A stretch of DNA of 7,683 bases, from assembly GCA_910586845.1 (NCBI GenBank), contig CAJUJV010000096.1, forward strand, positions 4,499 through 12,181, in the 5' to 3' direction. The stretch comes from an uncultured Hungatella sp. (GTDB taxonomy: Bacteria > Bacillota > Clostridia > Lachnospirales > Lachnospiraceae). The stretch's first letter is position 1, and every line of letters starts with the position of its first letter. This document shows positions 6,208 through 7,683 of this stretch, one piece after another. The notes under the pieces were generated by a model, which searched no databases, was not told the DNA's origin, and was given only the letters and a program-made list of their open reading frames with translations. The position numbers and the translations under genes were made by a program.

Positions 6208-7004
6208 TGCTGGAGATCGACCATATTTCAAAAACCTTTAATCCTGGCACGGTCAATGAGAAGCAGGCTCTGAAAGGGCTTGATCTGACCTTAAAAGACG
6301 GCGATTTCGTCACGGTCATCGGTGGAAACGGCGCGGGAAAGTCCACTCTCCTCAACGCCATCGCCGGAACCTGGAAAGTAGATGAGGGACAGATCCTCAT
6401 AGACGGGGTCAACGTAACCAGATATCCGGAGCATAAGCGGGCCGCTTTTCTGGGCCGGGTGTTCCAGGATCCCATGAACGGCACCGCGGCCACTATGGGC
6501 ATCGAAGAGAATCTTGCTCTTGCCCTGCGGCGGGGAGACAAGAGAACTCTGAAGAAAGGCATCGCCGCAGCCGAGAGAAAGCTGTATCGGGATATGCTGG
6601 CCAAACTGGGCCTGGGTCTGGAGAACCGCCTCACCAGCAAGGTGGGTCTTTTATCCGGCGGTCAGAGACAGGCTCTGACCCTTCTCATGGCAACATTGAA
6701 AAAGCCCAAGCTGCTTCTTTTAGACGAGCACACGGCGGCTCTGGACCCCAAGACGGCGGCCAAGGTGCTGGAGACCACAGAAAATATCGTGAACCAGGAC
6801 CATCTGACCACTCTGATGATCACTCACAATATGAAGGATGCCATCCACATCGGCAACCGCCTGATCATGATGAACAACGGACAGATCATCTTTGACGTAG
6901 AAGGCGAGGAGAAGAAAAAACTGAAGGTAGAAGACCTTCTGAGGAAATTTTCCGAGGCCAGCGGGGAAGAATTTGCCAACGACCGTATGATGCTGACCAG
7001 TTAA
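6207..7004 (+). CDS. ABC importer ATPase (COG1101 type)
   Basis: Cytoplasmic ATP-hydrolysing subunit of the importer, 265 residues. Motifs: Walker A GGNGAGKST at 39-47, Q-loop Gln87 (VFQDPMNGT), signature LSGGQ at 149-153, Walker B LLLLDEH at 169-175 with catalytic Glu174, D-loop ALD at 178-180, and H-loop His207 (MITHNM). The usual DEP triplet is DEH here, followed by TAALDP; this wording, together with FQDPMNGTA, is what I recognise as typical of the COG1101 subgroup that partners with COG2984 and COG4120 proteins. The start codon shares its A with the permease stop TGA. The TetR-type gene follows after 21 nt without a terminator in between, so the two are probably on one transcript. Confidence 0.94.
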   Translation: MLEIDHISKTFNPGTVNEKQALKGLDLTLKDGDFVTVIGGNGAGKSTLLNAIAGTWKVDEGQILIDGVNVTRYPEHKRAAFLGRVFQDPMNGTAATMGIEENLALALRRGDKRTLKKGIAAAERKLYRDMLAKLGLGLENRLTSKVGLLSGGQRQALTLLMATLKKPKLLLLDEHTAALDPKTAAKVLETTENIVNQDHLTTLMITHNMKDAIHIGNRLIMMNNGQIIFDVEGEEKKKLKVEDLLRKFSEASGEEFANDRMMLTS

Positions 7005-7025
7005 AAAAGGATTTTGTGATCGGAT

Positions 7026-7619
7026 ATGATAAAAGAAACAGGAAGAAATCTGGAGGAAGAACTGATCCGGGAGGCCGTGAGACAGATGCGGAAAAACGGT
7101 GTGGACGGATTTTCTGCCAGGGCGGTGGCGGAGGCCTGCGGTGTCTCCTGCGCAGCGCCCTTTAAGCATTTTAACGGGAGACGGGGGCTGTTTCTGGCCA
7201 TATCCCGATACCTGGATCTGGAGCTGTCAGAGACCATGGAGGCGATCGAAAAACAGGCGGGGACTGATTATAAAAAGGCCCATCTGGAGATGAACACGGC
7301 CTACATCCGCTATCTCTGTGAAAATCCTTTCCTGATCAGCGAATACTTCTGGCGCACCATCAATGAGGGGCAGGCGGGAATCCGGAAATGGAAAAGCTTC
7401 CGGAAGATGGCGGCACAGTTTAGTGCTTACTGCCGGGAGAAAAATATTCCGGACGAGGTTTACAAAAGCTATTATTTTAATTTCCAGACTCTGGCCTACG
7501 GAGCGGCCTTTGTCACGGTCAACAGCTTGCTTCTGGAGGGAAGCGATGTATGGACAGGGGTCAAAGACCTGCAGGAGCGTATCTACAGGAATCTGGAACA
7601 GACTATGGGACTGGCGTGA
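7026..7619 (+). CDS. TetR/AcrR-family transcriptional regulator
   Basis: DNA-binding regulator of 197 residues, normal for the family and expected to act as a dimer. The N-terminal HTH domain spans about 10-55: helix EELIREAVRQMRKNGVDGF, then SARAVAEACGVS (30-41), recognition helix region CAAPFKHF (42-49) and the trailing GRRGLF. The C-terminal two thirds is an all-helical ligand and dimer domain with no recognisable subfamily signature to me; it is rich in aromatic residues (YFWRT, SYYFNFQ). ATG 7026 is the first start after the in-frame stop at 7017-7019, but its ribosome site is weak: AAGG at 7007-7010 is 15 nt away, suggesting low-level translation, common for regulators. Being last in the importer operon suggests it controls that operon, perhaps through the dyads at 4065-4096. 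Its ligand is unknown. Confidence 0.9.
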   Translation: MIKETGRNLEEELIREAVRQMRKNGVDGFSARAVAEACGVSCAAPFKHFNGRRGLFLAISRYLDLELSETMEAIEKQAGTDYKKAHLEMNTAYIRYLCENPFLISEYFWRTINEGQAGIRKWKSFRKMAAQFSAYCREKNIPDEVYKSYYFNFQTLAYGAAFVTVNSLLLEGSDVWTGVKDLQERIYRNLEQTMGLA

Positions 7620-7637
7620 GAACCGGTCCCTTTTTTT
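7607..7637 (+). terminator. Intrinsic terminator overlapping the tetR-type stop codon
   Basis: GGGACTGG (7607-7614) pairs with CCGGTCCC (7623-7630) as an 8-bp stem with one G-U pair and an 8-nt loop, followed by seven T residues (7631-7637). The stem includes the last codons of the regulator gene and the loop contains its TGA. This is a good rho-independent terminator for the importer operon. It has no T-run on the opposite strand, so it acts in one direction. Confidence 0.88.
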
Positions 7638-7647
7638 ATGCACACGG

Positions 7648-7683
7648 GGGCGGAGTGGAGTATGCCGCTAAAGCGGCCCGCCC
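7648..7683. repeat. Nested GC-rich inverted repeat cut by the window end
   Basis: GCCGC (7664-7668) and GCGGC (7673-7677) form a tight stem with a TAAA loop, and GGGCGG (7648-7653) is complementary to CCGCCC (7678-7683) outside it. The pairing may continue past the window. No gene is visible in this 46-nt tail after the terminator. It could be the start of another structured intergenic element; little more can be said. Confidence 0.35.

Noticed and set aside
7024..7030. TATGAT at the regulator gene's start as a -10 box
   Set aside because: No -35-like sequence at 16-18 nt upstream and the motif overlaps the start codon; read-through from the ATPase gene explains expression better.

Overview
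This 7.7 kb window is compact and looks like chromosomal DNA from a Gram-positive anaerobe, most likely a clostridium of the Lachnospiraceae type. This is an inference from the strong AGGAGG-type ribosome sites, the moderately high GC content, consensus sigma-A-like promoters, a lipoprotein-type binding protein and the families present. All seven genes lie on the + strand and most gaps are short. No phage, insertion sequence, CRISPR, tRNA or rRNA signature was seen.

Region 1 (1-2909) is a three-gene efflux operon of the MacAB/YknXYZ type. It holds the 3' part of a HlyD/MacA-like membrane fusion protein with an unusual Gly/Met/Pro tail, a MacB-class ATPase, and an FtsX-like permease whose start overlaps the ATPase end by 23 nt. 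ATPase and permease are separate proteins, unlike fused Gram-negative MacB. The exported substrate cannot be read from the sequence.

Region 2 (2910-4035) has a near-consensus extended -10 promoter only 5 nt after the permease stop, then a perfect 11-bp hairpin, then a peptidase family M19 (renal-dipeptidase-like) metallopeptidase with all expected metal ligands.

Region 3 (4036-7637) is a second transport operon. An AT-rich segment with two overlapping inverted repeats sits just upstream of a TTGACG-17-TATGAT promoter. The promoter drives a lipoprotein binding protein, a membrane permease and an ATPase of the COG2984/COG4120/COG1101 system, the family that includes the TrpX-type aromatic amino acid transporters. 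A TetR-type regulator follows 21 nt after the ATPase, and an intrinsic terminator overlaps its stop codon. The gap between binding-protein and permease genes holds two mutually exclusive hairpins, which may set the expression ratio.

Taken together, the window pairs an export system with a peptide-cleaving enzyme and an uptake system. The dipeptidase could release amino acids of the kind the importer might take up, but separate promoters mean the link is only by proximity. I see no clearly new biological system. The most worthwhile leads are regulatory: the palindromes before the binding-protein promoter, the alternative hairpins inside that operon, and the promoter-hairpin leader of the dipeptidase.
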